Assembly (NCBI RefSeq): GCF_005925325.1
Contig: NZ_SRMP01000005.1
Location: forward strand, 372,001 to 436,000
DNA from: Pedobacter helvus
GTDB lineage: Bacteria > Bacteroidota > Bacteroidia > Sphingobacteriales > Sphingobacteriaceae
Reading direction: 5' to 3'
Length of the DNA: 64,000 bases
Shown: positions 17,748 through 27,181 of the stretch, one piece after another
Position numbering within the stretch: position 1 is the stretch's first letter
Layout: each line of letters opens with the position of its first letter
Made by a program: the position numbers and the translations under genes
The notes under the pieces: model-generated
Told to the model about the DNA's origin: nothing
Database searches by the model: none
The model's input: only the letters and a program-made list of their open reading frames with translations

Positions 17748-18566
17748 TTAAACAGCTACATTGTTCTCTCTCAACGCATCATTAAGAGAAGTCTTTTTAT
17801 CTGTAGATTCTTTACGTTTACCAATTATTAAAGCACATGGTACTTGATATTCGCCAGAAGGGAATTTCTTAGTGTAAGAACCAGGAATTACTACCGAACG
17901 AGCTGGTACAATACCTTTGTATTCTACAGGTGTTTCGCCAGTAACGTCAATAATTTTAGTTGATGCAGTTAATACTACATTTGCACCTAAAACAGCTTCT
18001 TTCTCTACGCGTACACCTTCTACAACAATTGCTCTAGAACCTAAGAAACAATCGTCTTCGATGATTACTGGCGCAGCTTGAACCGGCTCTAAAACCCCAC
18101 CAATACCAACACCACCGCTTAAGTGAACACGCTTGCCAATTTGTGCACATGAACCAACAGTAGCCCAAGTGTCAACCATCGTACCTTCATCTACATAAGC
18201 ACCAATGTTTACGTAAGAAGGCATCATGATTACGCCAGGTGCCAAGAAAGCACCATAACGAGCACTTGCCATTGGTACCACACGTACACCTTTTTCTTTA
18301 TAATCTGTTTTTAAATCCATTTTATCATGGAAAACAAAAGGACCAGCTTTAGTTTCACCCATCTGTTTGATAGGGAAATAAAGGATCACGGCTTTCTTAA
18401 TCCACTCGTTAATTCCCCAACCATTTAAAATTGGCTCGGCAACTCTAATTTCGCCAGAGTTTAGTTTTTGAATAACTACTTCAATAGCTTCAGAATATTC
18501 TTTGTATTGTAATAAGCTTCTGTCTTCCCAAGCTTCTTCTATTTGTTTTTTAAGTTCAGCAATCAT
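17748..18566 (-). CDS. dapD: 2,3,4,5-tetrahydropyridine-2,6-dicarboxylate N-succinyltransferase
   Basis: This 272-residue enzyme performs the succinyl-CoA-dependent step of lysine and meso-diaminopimelate synthesis. An N-terminal helical domain (IAELKKQIEEAWEDR) is followed by left-handed beta-helix hexapeptide repeats (about residues 100-230), including YVNIGAYVDEGTMVDTWATVGSCAQIG and a GGVGIGGVLEP segment, as in trimeric DapD. Length is normal. It appears monocistronic here. Confidence 0.95.
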   Translation of the reverse strand: MIAELKKQIEEAWEDRSLLQYKEYSEAIEVVIQKLNSGEIRVAEPILNGWGINEWIKKAVILYFPIKQMGETKAGPFVFHDKMDLKTDYKEKGVRVVPMASARYGAFLAPGVIMMPSYVNIGAYVDEGTMVDTWATVGSCAQIGKRVHLSGGVGIGGVLEPVQAAPVIIEDDCFLGSRAIVVEGVRVEKEAVLGANVVLTASTKIIDVTGETPVEYKGIVPARSVVIPGSYTKKFPSGEYQVPCALIIGKRKESTDKKTSLNDALRENNVAV

Positions 18567-18700
18567 TGTATTTTAAAAATTTATGCAAAATAAGTCTTTA
18601 TAAGTTAAAATTTAAAGGTAAAAAGTGGAAAGTTGTAAGTAATGAGTTTTATGTGCTGAAATGTAGCTGTAAATCTCAATATGTAAATCCAAATTTTGTT

Positions 18701-18708
18701 TAATTTTG
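18701..18708 (+). promoter_or_regulatory. -7 promoter box of the S4-domain gene
   Basis: TAATTTTG ends 4 bases before the ATG at 18713, implying a leaderless or nearly leaderless mRNA. No clear -33 TTG is present. Confidence 0.42.
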
Positions 18709-18712
18709 AAAC

Positions 18713-19120
18713 ATGGGAGAAGCAGAGAAACTACGTATTGATAAATATCTTTGGGCTATTCGGGTTTTTAAAACTAGAAGTTTGGCAACTGATGCCTGCA
18801 AAGCGGGAAGGGTGAAATTGAAGGGACAGAATATTAAACCTTCGGCTATTGTGAAGATAGGTGATGTGTATCAGATCAGTAAAGGTGCTGAAAGAAAAGT
18901 GATAGAGGTAGTAGATTTTTCTTACAACAGAACAGATGCTAAAATTGCCGTGACGAAATATAAAGATCTAACTCCGGTTGAAGAAACTCGTGCATTTAAG
19001 TCGGTATTTCATGCGCCAACTTTACAGAGAGATAGAGGAGCGGGTAGACCAACTAAGAAAGATCGTCGTGAGACGGATGATTTATTAGGTGGTTTTTGGG
19101 AAAACGAGGATGACGAGTAG
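18713..19120 (+). CDS. RNA-binding S4 domain protein (Hsp15-like)
   Basis: This 135-residue protein has an S4 RNA-binding domain at residues 6-55 (LRIDKYLWAIRVFKTRSLAT, then GRVKLKGQNIKPS) and a basic, likely flexible C-terminal region (APTLQRDRGAGRPTKKDRRE). It matches the Hsp15/HslR type, which in E. coli binds 50S subunits with trapped nascent chains during heat shock. The equivalent function here is inferred. The box TAATTTTG at 18701-18708 suggests translation from a leaderless transcript. Confidence 0.85.
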   Translation: MGEAEKLRIDKYLWAIRVFKTRSLATDACKAGRVKLKGQNIKPSAIVKIGDVYQISKGAERKVIEVVDFSYNRTDAKIAVTKYKDLTPVEETRAFKSVFHAPTLQRDRGAGRPTKKDRRETDDLLGGFWENEDDE

Positions 19121-19132
19121 CTTGCAGTTACT

Positions 19133-19228
19133 AACTCCCTCTCATTTTTAAGGAGAGGGTTGGGGTGAGGTTCTGTATTAACCTCTCTCCCGATAAATCG
19201 GTATCTATCCTTTAAAAGGAGAGAATTT
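19133..19228. repeat. Dispersed intergenic repeat (ccctctc...ggagaggg type)
   Basis: ctccctctcatttttaagga pairs with the following gagagggttggggtgaggtt, and a second half (aacctctctcccgataaatc to tcctttaaaaggagag) folds similarly. The layout of opposing pyrimidine- and purine-rich blocks is that of non-coding repeats spread through Bacteroidota genomes. It separates convergent genes and may also stop transcription. Confidence 0.45.
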
Positions 19229-19251
19229 CAAGAGCAGTTCAAAATCAATAT

Positions 19252-19608
19252 TTACTTCTTTTTCGCTAGGTTTTGTACTACGCAGAAGTCTACAACTTTC
19301 TTAATCAAATCCATTGGTAAAGGTTTGTCGATAGGGAATTGAACGGTGCCTTTAGAAGTTTGATAACCTTCTAAATCATTTGATAAAGCCTCAATTGCTT
19401 TATTTCCAGGGTATAAACCGATATGGCTTTTATAGCCAGCAAAATGGATCAAATTACCGTTTAGTGTGAATGTTGGAATTGCGTAACTGATTTTCTGCTT
19501 GGCTTCTGGAACCATTCTTTGTAAATCTTCTCTCAATTGCTGTAGTATTTTTTGAGTTTCTACAGGGAAAGAAGCAATATATTCGTCGATGGTGTTATAC
19601 TTTTCCAT
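19252..19608 (-). CDS. DUF1801 domain protein (YdhG-like)
   Basis: From ATG 19608 the protein is 118 residues: MEKYNTIDEYIASFPVETQK, then QLREDLQRMVPEAKQKISYAIPTF and HIGLYPGNKAIE. This is the DUF1801 fold, a small domain related to iron chaperone frataxin-like YdhG/YyB proteins. Function is not established. The open frame extends 12 codons upstream to 19644, but those residues (TTIDQLYLKT) are not part of the family and lie against a dispersed repeat, so the shorter start is preferred. Confidence 0.78.
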   Translation of the reverse strand: MEKYNTIDEYIASFPVETQKILQQLREDLQRMVPEAKQKISYAIPTFTLNGNLIHFAGYKSHIGLYPGNKAIEALSNDLEGYQTSKGTVQFPIDKPLPMDLIKKVVDFCVVQNLAKKK

Positions 19609-19637
19609 AATTGTCTTTAAATATAATTGATCAATTG

Positions 19638-19731
19638 TCGTCACCCTAAATTTATTTTGCTTCGCAGCTACTTTGTGGTTAGGGGCAGTTTAGCTAACAG
19701 ATGCTGAAATAAATTCAGCATGACGATAACG
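19638..19731. repeat. Dispersed repeat, GATGCTGAAATAAATTCAGC type (copy 1)
   Basis: The left arm gtcgtcaccctaaattta and the right arm gatgctgaaataaattcagc plus atgacgat are imperfect inverted copies enclosing ttcgcagctactttg. Related copies lie at 39725-39866 and 47391-47550. Confidence 0.6.
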
Positions 19732-19735
19732 AAAA

Positions 19736-20542
19736 TCACAATTTTTTTGCCTCGTTCCAATAAACATCCATTTCGGCAAGTGTCATATCCTGTAATGCTT
19801 TTCCGCTGGCCTTTGCTTTTTCTTCCAAGTATTGGAAACGTTTAATGAATTTTTTATTGGTTTTCTCTAAAGCATTTTCCGGATTGATATCAATAAAACG
19901 AGCATAGTTTACTAACGAGAACAGTAAATCACCAAATTCTCCTTCTGCTTTTTCAATGTCAATCTCTTTACCCTCAGCAATATTAAATTCATTTTTGAAT
20001 TCTTGCAGCTCTTCTTCAACCTTCTCCCAAACTTGTTGTTTTTCTTCCCAGTCAAATCCAACACCTCTAGCTTTTTCTTGTATTCTACCCGCTTTTACTA
20101 GTGCCGGTAAGGATGTTGGCACGCCTGCTAAAACCGATTTATTGCCTTCTTTCAGTTTCAGTTTTTCCCAGTTCTGCTTTACTTGTTCTTCGTTTTCAAC
20201 TTCAATATCGCCATAAATGTGCGGATGTCTACTAATTAACTTGTCGCAAACTCCGTTCAAAACATCGGTAATATTAAACTGATTTTGCTCATCCCCAATT
20301 CTTGCGTAAAAAACAAGATGCATCATCACATCGCCCAATTCCTTTTTGATTTCCTGCATATCACCATCTAAAATAGCATCAGAAAGTTCATAAGTTTCTT
20401 CAATGGTCAGGTGCCTTAGGGTTTCCATGGTTTGTTTTTTATCCCAAGGACATTGCGTTCGCAAAGTATCTAGCACATTTAGCAAACGTAAAAAAGCACC
20501 ATCTGGCGTAGGAGAACTGATAGGAGGAATATTAGCCGGCAT
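19736..20542 (-). CDS. mazG: Nucleoside triphosphate pyrophosphohydrolase MazG
   Basis: This 268-residue protein has two MazG domains. The N-terminal one has CPWDKKQTMETLRHLTIEE (residues 35-53) and the metal-binding helix KKELGDVMMHLVFY. The C-terminal one has ARGVGFDWEEKQQVWEKVEE and EGEFGDLLFSLVNYARF. It hydrolyses nucleoside triphosphates to monophosphates, cleaning damaged nucleotides and modulating the stringent response in E. coli. It follows the small membrane-protein gene by 2 bases, so the two are probably one operon with the AI-2E gene. Confidence 0.95.
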   Translation of the reverse strand: MPANIPPISSPTPDGAFLRLLNVLDTLRTQCPWDKKQTMETLRHLTIEETYELSDAILDGDMQEIKKELGDVMMHLVFYARIGDEQNQFNITDVLNGVCDKLISRHPHIYGDIEVENEEQVKQNWEKLKLKEGNKSVLAGVPTSLPALVKAGRIQEKARGVGFDWEEKQQVWEKVEEELQEFKNEFNIAEGKEIDIEKAEGEFGDLLFSLVNYARFIDINPENALEKTNKKFIKRFQYLEEKAKASGKALQDMTLAEMDVYWNEAKKL

Positions 20543-20544
20543 AA

Positions 20545-20856
20545 TTATATAACGTTAAAAGCAATTAAAATTGTAGTTAGAAATAAAACGATCAGGCCGC
20601 AAAGAAATAAAACATCTGCCAATTTTTCTAACCTATTTGAACGTTGCTGAGATTTATTTCTGATCGCAAGAAATGAAAGTAAGCAGCTGCTCATAAAGCT
20701 AACAATAGCCAAAGTAGCACCTTCATCTATATAAGAAGCTTCGCTCATTTTAGTGATTTTACTAGAAGTAAGCACCACGAAACAGAAACCTAAAAGATTT
20801 GCAGACGTATTTAGTATGTGAGGCGATTTAGAAGATTGATTATTCGGTTCGCTCAT
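20545..20856 (-). CDS. Small membrane protein of unknown function
   Basis: I do not recognise this 103-residue protein. It has three hydrophobic segments (about 19-33, 45-63 and 82-102) separated by a basic stretch RNKSQQRSNRLEK. Its start overlaps the 3' end of the AI-2E transporter gene by 17 bases and its stop is 2 bases before mazG, so it is translated within that operon. The tight packing supports it being real. Confidence 0.6.
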   Translation of the reverse strand: MSEPNNQSSKSPHILNTSANLLGFCFVVLTSSKITKMSEASYIDEGATLAIVSFMSSCLLSFLAIRNKSQQRSNRLEKLADVLFLCGLIVLFLTTILIAFNVI

Positions 20857-21961
20857 CGGTTGTAATCACTTTTTTAGGCTTAAATAATATTATTCGTTTC
20901 TTTTTTCGGATGGTTTTTTGTTCTTCACCTAATAAAATAGCCCAAGCGTCTAAACCATCAACTTTTTGGAAGATAATTTTCATCATTGCTAAATAAGGCA
21001 TACATAAAAACATACCAGAAATACCCCATAACATTTCGCCAACTACAATGCCAATAAATGCGATTAAAGCGTTGATTTTAACTTTCGAACCCACAATTAA
21101 TGGCATCAAAATATTACCATCGATAGTGTGAATACCTACGTAGGCGAACAACACAAAAAGCGCCTTAGTGGCACCAGCCGTAGCGAAGGTGATCAATACA
21201 CTAATAATTAGCGATATTGAAATTCCTAAATAAGGAATGATGTTGAAGATACCTGCTACCAACCCAAGTAAAATGGCATATTTTACACCTAAAATAGACA
21301 AAGTAAGTACCATTAACACACTCACAATTACCATTTGAATAAATAGGCCGGTAATATATTTTTTGATAATATACTGAATTTCATTTACCGTCTCAGTCAC
21401 CTTTATGCGGTGTTCTTCTATAAAAACCGTTACTAAAAAACTATACAGTAGTCTTCTGTAATTAAGTAGAAAGAATGTAAAAAGCAATGTGAATGCAATA
21501 AACAATAAGCTCGAAGAAAGTGTGATTAATGTAGTGCCAACAACAGTTGCACTGGTTGCTAAGGCTTTTTCTGCACTATCTGCTAAGTAGCTTTTTTGCT
21601 TGCTAATGTTTACGTTAAAGGTTTTTGAAATCCAATTTTGTAGCTCATGGAACGAATTGGTAACTTGTTTTTCTAACAAAGGCCAATCGCTCCAAAGTTC
21701 GCTCAATTGTAACGCGAAAAAATGACCTATGCCATAAATTACCCCAAGCATGATGATGACGGTAAGTATGGTTGCCAAACTCCGTTTTAAGCGCATTTTT
21801 ACTTCCAAGAAATTTGCCAGCGGCAACATCAAAAAAGCCAGCAAAAGCGAAAATAACAGGGGCGATAATATGCTTTTACCTAGAATAGCAAGGTAACCTA
21901 GCATCAGGATAGATAATAAAGCAAAAGTGAGCCTGACTATAAAAGGTAGTTGTATTTGCAT
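20840..21961 (-). CDS. AI-2E family transporter (PerM/TqsA-like permease)
   Basis: This 373-residue inner-membrane protein has about eight hydrophobic segments in the AI-2E/UPF0118 arrangement: two to three at the N-terminus, a soluble segment (about 100-140, with LSELWSDWPLLEKQVTNSF), then the cluster IFNIIPYLGISISLI and NILMPLIVGSKVKINALIAF, where the conserved Pro-rich loop and P-x-x-x-G-x-x-x-x motif lie. Members export small molecules or act as Na+/H+ exchangers; the substrate here is unknown. It heads the operon with the small membrane protein and mazG. Confidence 0.85.
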   Translation of the reverse strand: MQIQLPFIVRLTFALLSILMLGYLAILGKSILSPLLFSLLLAFLMLPLANFLEVKMRLKRSLATILTVIIMLGVIYGIGHFFALQLSELWSDWPLLEKQVTNSFHELQNWISKTFNVNISKQKSYLADSAEKALATSATVVGTTLITLSSSLLFIAFTLLFTFFLLNYRRLLYSFLVTVFIEEHRIKVTETVNEIQYIIKKYITGLFIQMVIVSVLMVLTLSILGVKYAILLGLVAGIFNIIPYLGISISLIISVLITFATAGATKALFVLFAYVGIHTIDGNILMPLIVGSKVKINALIAFIGIVVGEMLWGISGMFLCMPYLAMMKIIFQKVDGLDAWAILLGEEQKTIRKKKRIILFKPKKVITTDERTE

Positions 21962-22098
21962 AAGCTGCGACTAATTTAATGGTAAAGTTAACATTTAGTA
22001 GAGATAGAAAGTTCGTTTGCTTAAAGAAGTTTTTTTAACTTTTAATCGTGGGACATCGTATTTATAGAAAAATTAGTCTACTGTTGTAGTAGTTTTTG

Positions 22099-22106
22099 TA
22101 TTTTTG
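22099..22106 (+). promoter_or_regulatory. -7 promoter box of the ECF sigma/FecR/Sus cluster
   Basis: TATTTTTG fits TAnnTTTG and lies 58 bases upstream of the sigma-factor ATG at 22165. No -33 TTG is found at the right distance. Confidence 0.35.
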
Positions 22107-22164
22107 TATCACACTTACGTTATTTCATTGCTCTCTTCGTGAATTACTGTGTTATTTATTTTAA

Positions 22165-22701
22165 ATGAACAAAGAGGCATTTAAGGAAAAGTTATTTAAG
22201 GAGGTCTATGAAAATCATTGGCTGAAGCTTTATTTGCATTTGCTTAAAATGGTGGATGATGAAGACGATGCCAAAGATATAGTGCAAGAAGTTTTTACTA
22301 ATCTTTGGAATAATTTTGATAACATAGGCATCAATACTTCGTATTCTGCTTACTTGTATTCTTCTGTTAGAAATAGGGCTATCAACTATTTAGCACATAA
22401 AAAAGTTATTGTAGATCACGAAAAATACCAAGAAGGGCAAGCTCAAAATCAATATTTTAACAGTCCAGATGTTTTTCTAATTGAGAAGGAATTGGCTAAT
22501 CAGATTAATAGTGAGATAGATAATTTACCCCCCAAAATGGCGGAAATCTTTAGAAAAAGCCGATTAGAAAATAAATCCTACAAAGAGATTGCTGAAGAAC
22601 TTGAAATAGCCGAAAACACGGTAAAAAAGCAAGTTAGCAGAGCTTTACGGTTAATGAGGGAAAAATTTCTTCATATCAAGTACTACCTTTTCTTTTTATA
22701 G
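22165..22701 (+). CDS. ECF sigma factor, Bacteroidota Sus-associated type
   Basis: This 178-residue sigma-70-family factor has region 2 at about residues 12-75 (LYLHLLKMVDDEDDAKDIVQ, EVFTNLWNN) and region 4 at about 115-170 (LPPKMAEIFRKSRLENKSYK, then EIAEELEIAENTVKKQVSRA). It belongs to the RpoE-like group that Bacteroidota place next to FecR-type anti-sigma factors. It should be held inactive by the downstream FecR protein and released when the SusC receptor signals, turning on this cluster. That regulation is inferred from context and from the STN domain in SusC. Confidence 0.93.
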   Translation: MNKEAFKEKLFKEVYENHWLKLYLHLLKMVDDEDDAKDIVQEVFTNLWNNFDNIGINTSYSAYLYSSVRNRAINYLAHKKVIVDHEKYQEGQAQNQYFNSPDVFLIEKELANQINSEIDNLPPKMAEIFRKSRLENKSYKEIAEELEIAENTVKKQVSRALRLMREKFLHIKYYLFFL

Positions 22702-22734
22702 CTGTCATATTGTTGTTTTTACCCAAACAACGAT

Positions 22735-23793
22735 ATGTCTATTAAGATTACCAACGAATTATTAAAGAAGTACACCAATAATCTATGTAGTCCCGAAGAA
22801 AGGATTGCTGTAGAACTTTGGTATAATCAATATGCTGCAAGTAAGCAAGCTAAAACGTTAAGTTTAGAGGCACTTAATTCTGCGAACCAGCAAATTTGGA
22901 ATCATATTAAACTAGAAACTGGTAAAAAATCAGCTCGTAGCTTTTCTCTCTTAAAAGTAGCAGCAGCTATTGTCGTATTGGCTAGTATTTCTTTCGCCAT
23001 TTATAAAGCCACAGATAAAAATGTAGGTGATATTGATACTAAAACTCATTTTGTAAGTGGCAAGGTCAAGGCCGAGATTTCTGTTGCTTCAAATCATTCT
23101 ATTGTTTACAGCAATGCGGATGTGAAGAAGGCAATGTCTGAATTGAAAGGCAATGAACAATTGACCATCAGTACTGCGATTGGAGAAGAGTACCACGCCT
23201 TTTTACCAGATGGCAGTGAAATTTGGTTGAACGCAAATAGTGAAGTTGTAATTCCCTCTAATTTTAATCAAACCTATCGTGATCTAAACCTTAAAAAAGG
23301 TGAAGCCTACTTTAAGGTAGCTAAAGATAAAACAAAGCCATTTAGGGTTTTTGCAGCTAATGCAAAAATTGAAGCGCTTGGTACCGAGTTTAACGTTAAT
23401 TACCGCGAGGAAAATAAAAACGTTAAGGCATTTTTGGTAGAAGGCTCTATCAGCATCACTAAGAAAAGCGGACAATCGATCATCAAACCTAATCAACTTT
23501 ATCAGATTGACGAGTTAGCCGATGTTTCGTCGGTACACGAGATCGAAAATCCTTCAACACAATATGCTTGGAAGACCGGGTATTTTGAGTATGCTAATAC
23601 ACCACTGCCCGAAATTTTGGAAGATCTTTCCAAGTGGTACAATTTCAGTTACGAAATAGATCCGAAGTATAAACATAAAACGCTTACGGGGAAAATTTCT
23701 AGGAAACAACCGTTCAATGAAGTACTAGCCATACTAGAATTTTCTGGGATTAAATATAGAAAGGAGGGAGCGCACTTAGCATTGATACTGTAA
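22735..23793 (+). CDS. FecR-type anti-sigma factor
   Basis: This 352-residue protein has a cytoplasmic N-terminal segment (1-70), one membrane span at residues 71-90 (LLKVAAAIVVLASISFAIY), a periplasmic FecR domain (about 140-250, GEEYHAFLPDGSEIWLNANS, KKGEAYFKVAKDKTKPFRVF) and a C-terminal DUF4974 domain (about 280-350, YANTPLPEILEDLSKWYNFS). It would bind and silence the ECF sigma factor 33 bases upstream and sense the STN domain of the SusC partner encoded downstream. Order and domains are complete. Confidence 0.93.
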   Translation: MSIKITNELLKKYTNNLCSPEERIAVELWYNQYAASKQAKTLSLEALNSANQQIWNHIKLETGKKSARSFSLLKVAAAIVVLASISFAIYKATDKNVGDIDTKTHFVSGKVKAEISVASNHSIVYSNADVKKAMSELKGNEQLTISTAIGEEYHAFLPDGSEIWLNANSEVVIPSNFNQTYRDLNLKKGEAYFKVAKDKTKPFRVFAANAKIEALGTEFNVNYREENKNVKAFLVEGSISITKKSGQSIIKPNQLYQIDELADVSSVHEIENPSTQYAWKTGYFEYANTPLPEILEDLSKWYNFSYEIDPKYKHKTLTGKISRKQPFNEVLAILEFSGIKYRKEGAHLALIL

Positions 23794-23855
23794 TAATCCT
23801 AATTCTAGCAACCAACTATTTATAACAATACAAATTATTAACCTAAACCTTTTTT

Positions 23856-26800
23856 ATGAAAATAAAAATCTACTTACTGCTCGGTCTGTTAGCCTACTTT
23901 GGTCAGGCAGCAGCGGCTCAAAATCTAACACTTAATCTCACGAATGCTAAATTTCAGCAGGTTGTTAAAGAAATTGAGGAGCATTCAAAATTTCGATTTA
24001 TATACGATCCGAATGAGATTAATAGCAATACACTTTACACAGTAAATGTTAAAGATAAAAGTATAGACATCGTATTGAAACAAGTTTTTAAAAATAGCGA
24101 CTTGAAATATCAAACTTTTGATAATACCATTGTAGTTAAACGTAAAAACGTAAGCAATAATGTACAAGATGGTATTGTGGTAACCGTGCTTGATGAAAAT
24201 AATAAACCCATTCCTGGTGTTACATTAAAAGCTAAAAACAAGCCATCTGTTTTTGGTACCAATGAAGATGGAAAGGCAAACCTTTCTGGTTTGACAAATG
24301 GAGATGTTTTAGTAGTGATGTACATCGGTTATAAAACACAAGAAATTAAAATAGAAGGAAATAACGTAAATGTTGTTCTTATTCCAGATTTGAGCAAATT
24401 GGACGAAGTTGTGGTGGTAGGCTACGGAACTTCTACTAACAGGAATAACGTAGGTTCAATTTCTAGTGTTACTGCTAAAGATTTGGAAAACCAGCCAGTA
24501 ATAGATCCTTTGGCTGCTTTGCAAGGCCGAGCTACGGGTTTGATGATTTCTTCTAATAGTGGTTTGCCTGGTGGTGGCTTTAATGTGCAATTGCGTGGTG
24601 CTAATTCTTTGCAAAGTGGTAATACACCACTTTACATTGTAGATGGTGTACCTTTCTCTGATGATAGTATGAACCAATTTATTGCGGCAAACGGTCGTCA
24701 AAATCCATTGGCTATGATTAATCCTAAGGATATTGAACGTATAGATATCTTAAAAGATGCAGACGCTACCGCTATTTATGGTTCGCGTGGTGCTAATGGT
24801 GTAGTGTTAATTACTACCAAAAAGGGTCAATCGGGTAGCACTAAAATAGATTTTAGCGCTAATGTTGGAGCTTCTAAGGCTATTAAAACACTAGAAATGT
24901 TAAATACCGAACAGTTCTTAGAGTTAAGACGTGAAGCTTTTGCTAACGACAATAATACGCCTACTACAGCTACCGCTCCAGATTTGTTAACGTGGAGCCA
25001 AACAGATTATAATGATTGGCAAGAAAAATTGTACGGTTTTTCTGCACCTTTTAGCAACTATCAACTATCTATGAGTGGCGGTTCAGATCAAGTAAAGTAT
25101 TTGTTTAGTGGGAATTATAACAACCAGGGCGACCCTTTGCCAGGCAATAAATCATATAATCGTATTAATGGAGCTTTTAATATTAGTGCTCAATCTAAGA
25201 ATGGTAAGTTTAAATTAAATGCTAGTGTAAATTATGCTACAGATAAAAATAACACCATACCTACAGATTTGGCTCAGTATTATAACCTAGCGCCAAACTA
25301 TTATCTGTATAACCCAGATGGTAGCTATTATTGGTTTGGAACTTCTATACAAAACCCTTATGCCTTGATGGAAAGAACATCAGTTTCTAAAAGCAAATCA
25401 CTTTTAGCAAACTCGGTGGCATCTTATCAAATATTGCCAGAGCTAGAAGCTAAGGTGAGTTTCGGTTATAACCTAAAAGGAATGGATCAGGTGCAAACAT
25501 TACCATCTACTGGCTATAATCCAGCTAATGCAACAGGAGCAACAGCTTTTTATGGTTTTAGTGATTTTAATTCTCTAATTGTAGAGCCTCAATTAAATTA
25601 CACTAAGTCTTTTGGTAAGCACGAAATTAAAGTGTTATTAGGAGGTACTTGGCAGAAAAGTGAGAGCAATGGTCACTTGTTATTAGGTTCGGGCTATGCG
25701 AGTAATAGCCAATTGGAAAATATGGTAGTTGCAAGTACTTTAAGAGCTACCAGTATGCAATTTGCGGATTATAGATATCAATCTATCTTTAGTAGAATTA
25801 GTTATAACTACGATAATAAGTATTTTCTAAACTTATCAGGACGTAGAGATGGTTCTTCTAGATTTGGTTCTGGTAACAAGTATGGTAATTTTGGAGCTGT
25901 TGGCGCTGGTTGGATTTTCTCTAAAGAAGATTTCTTGAAAGATAACAAAGTGTTGAGCTTCGGTAAGTTAAGAGCTAGTTTTGGTTTAACAGGTAGCGAT
26001 CAAATTGGAGATTATAGATATTTAGATTCTTGGAGTGGTAGTTTGCCGTTTCAAGGCGTTGTTGGTATTGCACCAACTAGAGTATTTAATCCTTATTTCC
26101 AGTGGGAAGAAAATACTAAAAGAGAAATTGGGTTAGAACTTGGTTTTTTAAACGATAGATTCTTTTTAAATACTACCTATTACAATAACCGCTCTAGTAA
26201 TCAACTGGTAGATATCACCTTATCGCCACAAACTGGTTATAGCTCATATTTTGGGAATTGGCCAGCTAAGATCGAAAATTCTGGTTGGGAATTTGACTTA
26301 ACTTCAAATAATATTAGCAGTAAAGATTTTACATGGACGACAAGTCTTAATTTTTCTTTGCTAAAAAATAAGTTGTTAGAATATCCGGACTTAGCTACGT
26401 CAGCTGATGCTAACAGATATATTATAGGAGAATCAACAAGAATAGTAAAAGGCTACCAATTTACAGGTGTCGATCCAGCTACAGGGATTGCTCAATTTTT
26501 AGATGTAAATGGAGATAATAATTTAACTGCTGCCGATGAGGTAATACTTGGTAATTTAATGCCAAAGTATTACGGCGGTTTAAGTAATACATTTTCTTAT
26601 AAAGGAGCTTCATTAAGCTTTTTATTTCAATTTGTGAAACAAGAAGGGCCAGGCTTGGCTTATGGACCTTTAGCAGGTAACTTAGGAGGGCTTACGAACT
26701 TTGATATTTCTGTATTAAATAGGTGGAAAAAGCCAGGCGATATCACGGATATTCCAAGAGCTTCTAGTTCATCTCCTAATGCGTCTTTAGCTGCCACTAG

Positions 26801-27101
26801 ATATACAAGTTTTTACAGGTATTCTTCGGCTGCTTGGGAAGATGCATCTTTCATTCGGTTAAAAAATGTATCACTAGGCTATGATATTTCTAAATGGACG
26901 CAAAAAGTTAATATAAAAAGAGCAAGTATAAACTTTAGTGCTCAAAATTTATTCACTTGGACTTCATTTAGAGGTTTAGATCCAGAAATTCAGGGTTTTG
27001 ACAGGAGTTTCCTTTCTACGGTTAATCCTTATGGGTCGGTAAAAACGTCGAGTACACCAACCATGAGAACTTTTGCTTTTGGTTTACAAGTTACTTTTTA
27101 A
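23856..27101 (+). CDS. SusC/RagA-family TonB-dependent receptor with STN signalling domain
   Basis: This 1081-residue outer-membrane transporter has a signal peptide ending near AAAAQ (residue 22), an STN domain (about 25-95, NLTNAKFQQVVKEIEEHSKF), a carboxypeptidase-regulatory beta-sandwich (about 105-175), a TonB box region with EVVVVGYGTS, the plug (about 190-320, including DADATAIYGSRGANGVVLIT) and a 22-strand barrel ending in FGLQVTF. The STN domain means it can signal to FecR. It is paired with the SusD lipoprotein 17 bases downstream for uptake of a large nutrient through the outer membrane. No carbohydrate-active enzyme is nearby, so the substrate is unknown. Confidence 0.95.
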   Translation: MKIKIYLLLGLLAYFGQAAAAQNLTLNLTNAKFQQVVKEIEEHSKFRFIYDPNEINSNTLYTVNVKDKSIDIVLKQVFKNSDLKYQTFDNTIVVKRKNVSNNVQDGIVVTVLDENNKPIPGVTLKAKNKPSVFGTNEDGKANLSGLTNGDVLVVMYIGYKTQEIKIEGNNVNVVLIPDLSKLDEVVVVGYGTSTNRNNVGSISSVTAKDLENQPVIDPLAALQGRATGLMISSNSGLPGGGFNVQLRGANSLQSGNTPLYIVDGVPFSDDSMNQFIAANGRQNPLAMINPKDIERIDILKDADATAIYGSRGANGVVLITTKKGQSGSTKIDFSANVGASKAIKTLEMLNTEQFLELRREAFANDNNTPTTATAPDLLTWSQTDYNDWQEKLYGFSAPFSNYQLSMSGGSDQVKYLFSGNYNNQGDPLPGNKSYNRINGAFNISAQSKNGKFKLNASVNYATDKNNTIPTDLAQYYNLAPNYYLYNPDGSYYWFGTSIQNPYALMERTSVSKSKSLLANSVASYQILPELEAKVSFGYNLKGMDQVQTLPSTGYNPANATGATAFYGFSDFNSLIVEPQLNYTKSFGKHEIKVLLGGTWQKSESNGHLLLGSGYASNSQLENMVVASTLRATSMQFADYRYQSIFSRISYNYDNKYFLNLSGRRDGSSRFGSGNKYGNFGAVGAGWIFSKEDFLKDNKVLSFGKLRASFGLTGSDQIGDYRYLDSWSGSLPFQGVVGIAPTRVFNPYFQWEENTKREIGLELGFLNDRFFLNTTYYNNRSSNQLVDITLSPQTGYSSYFGNWPAKIENSGWEFDLTSNNISSKDFTWTTSLNFSLLKNKLLEYPDLATSADANRYIIGESTRIVKGYQFTGVDPATGIAQFLDVNGDNNLTAADEVILGNLMPKYYGGLSNTFSYKGASLSFLFQFVKQEGPGLAYGPLAGNLGGLTNFDISVLNRWKKPGDITDIPRASSSSPNASLAATRYTSFYRYSSAAWEDASFIRLKNVSLGYDISKWTQKVNIKRASINFSAQNLFTWTSFRGLDPEIQGFDRSFLSTVNPYGSVKTSSTPTMRTFAFGLQVTF

Positions 27102-27181
27102 TGGGAGGATATTGAAAGATGAGAAATATTTTAAAAAATGGTTCGCTTTTAAAAGCAAATGCCAATAAAAAAGTTTTAAAA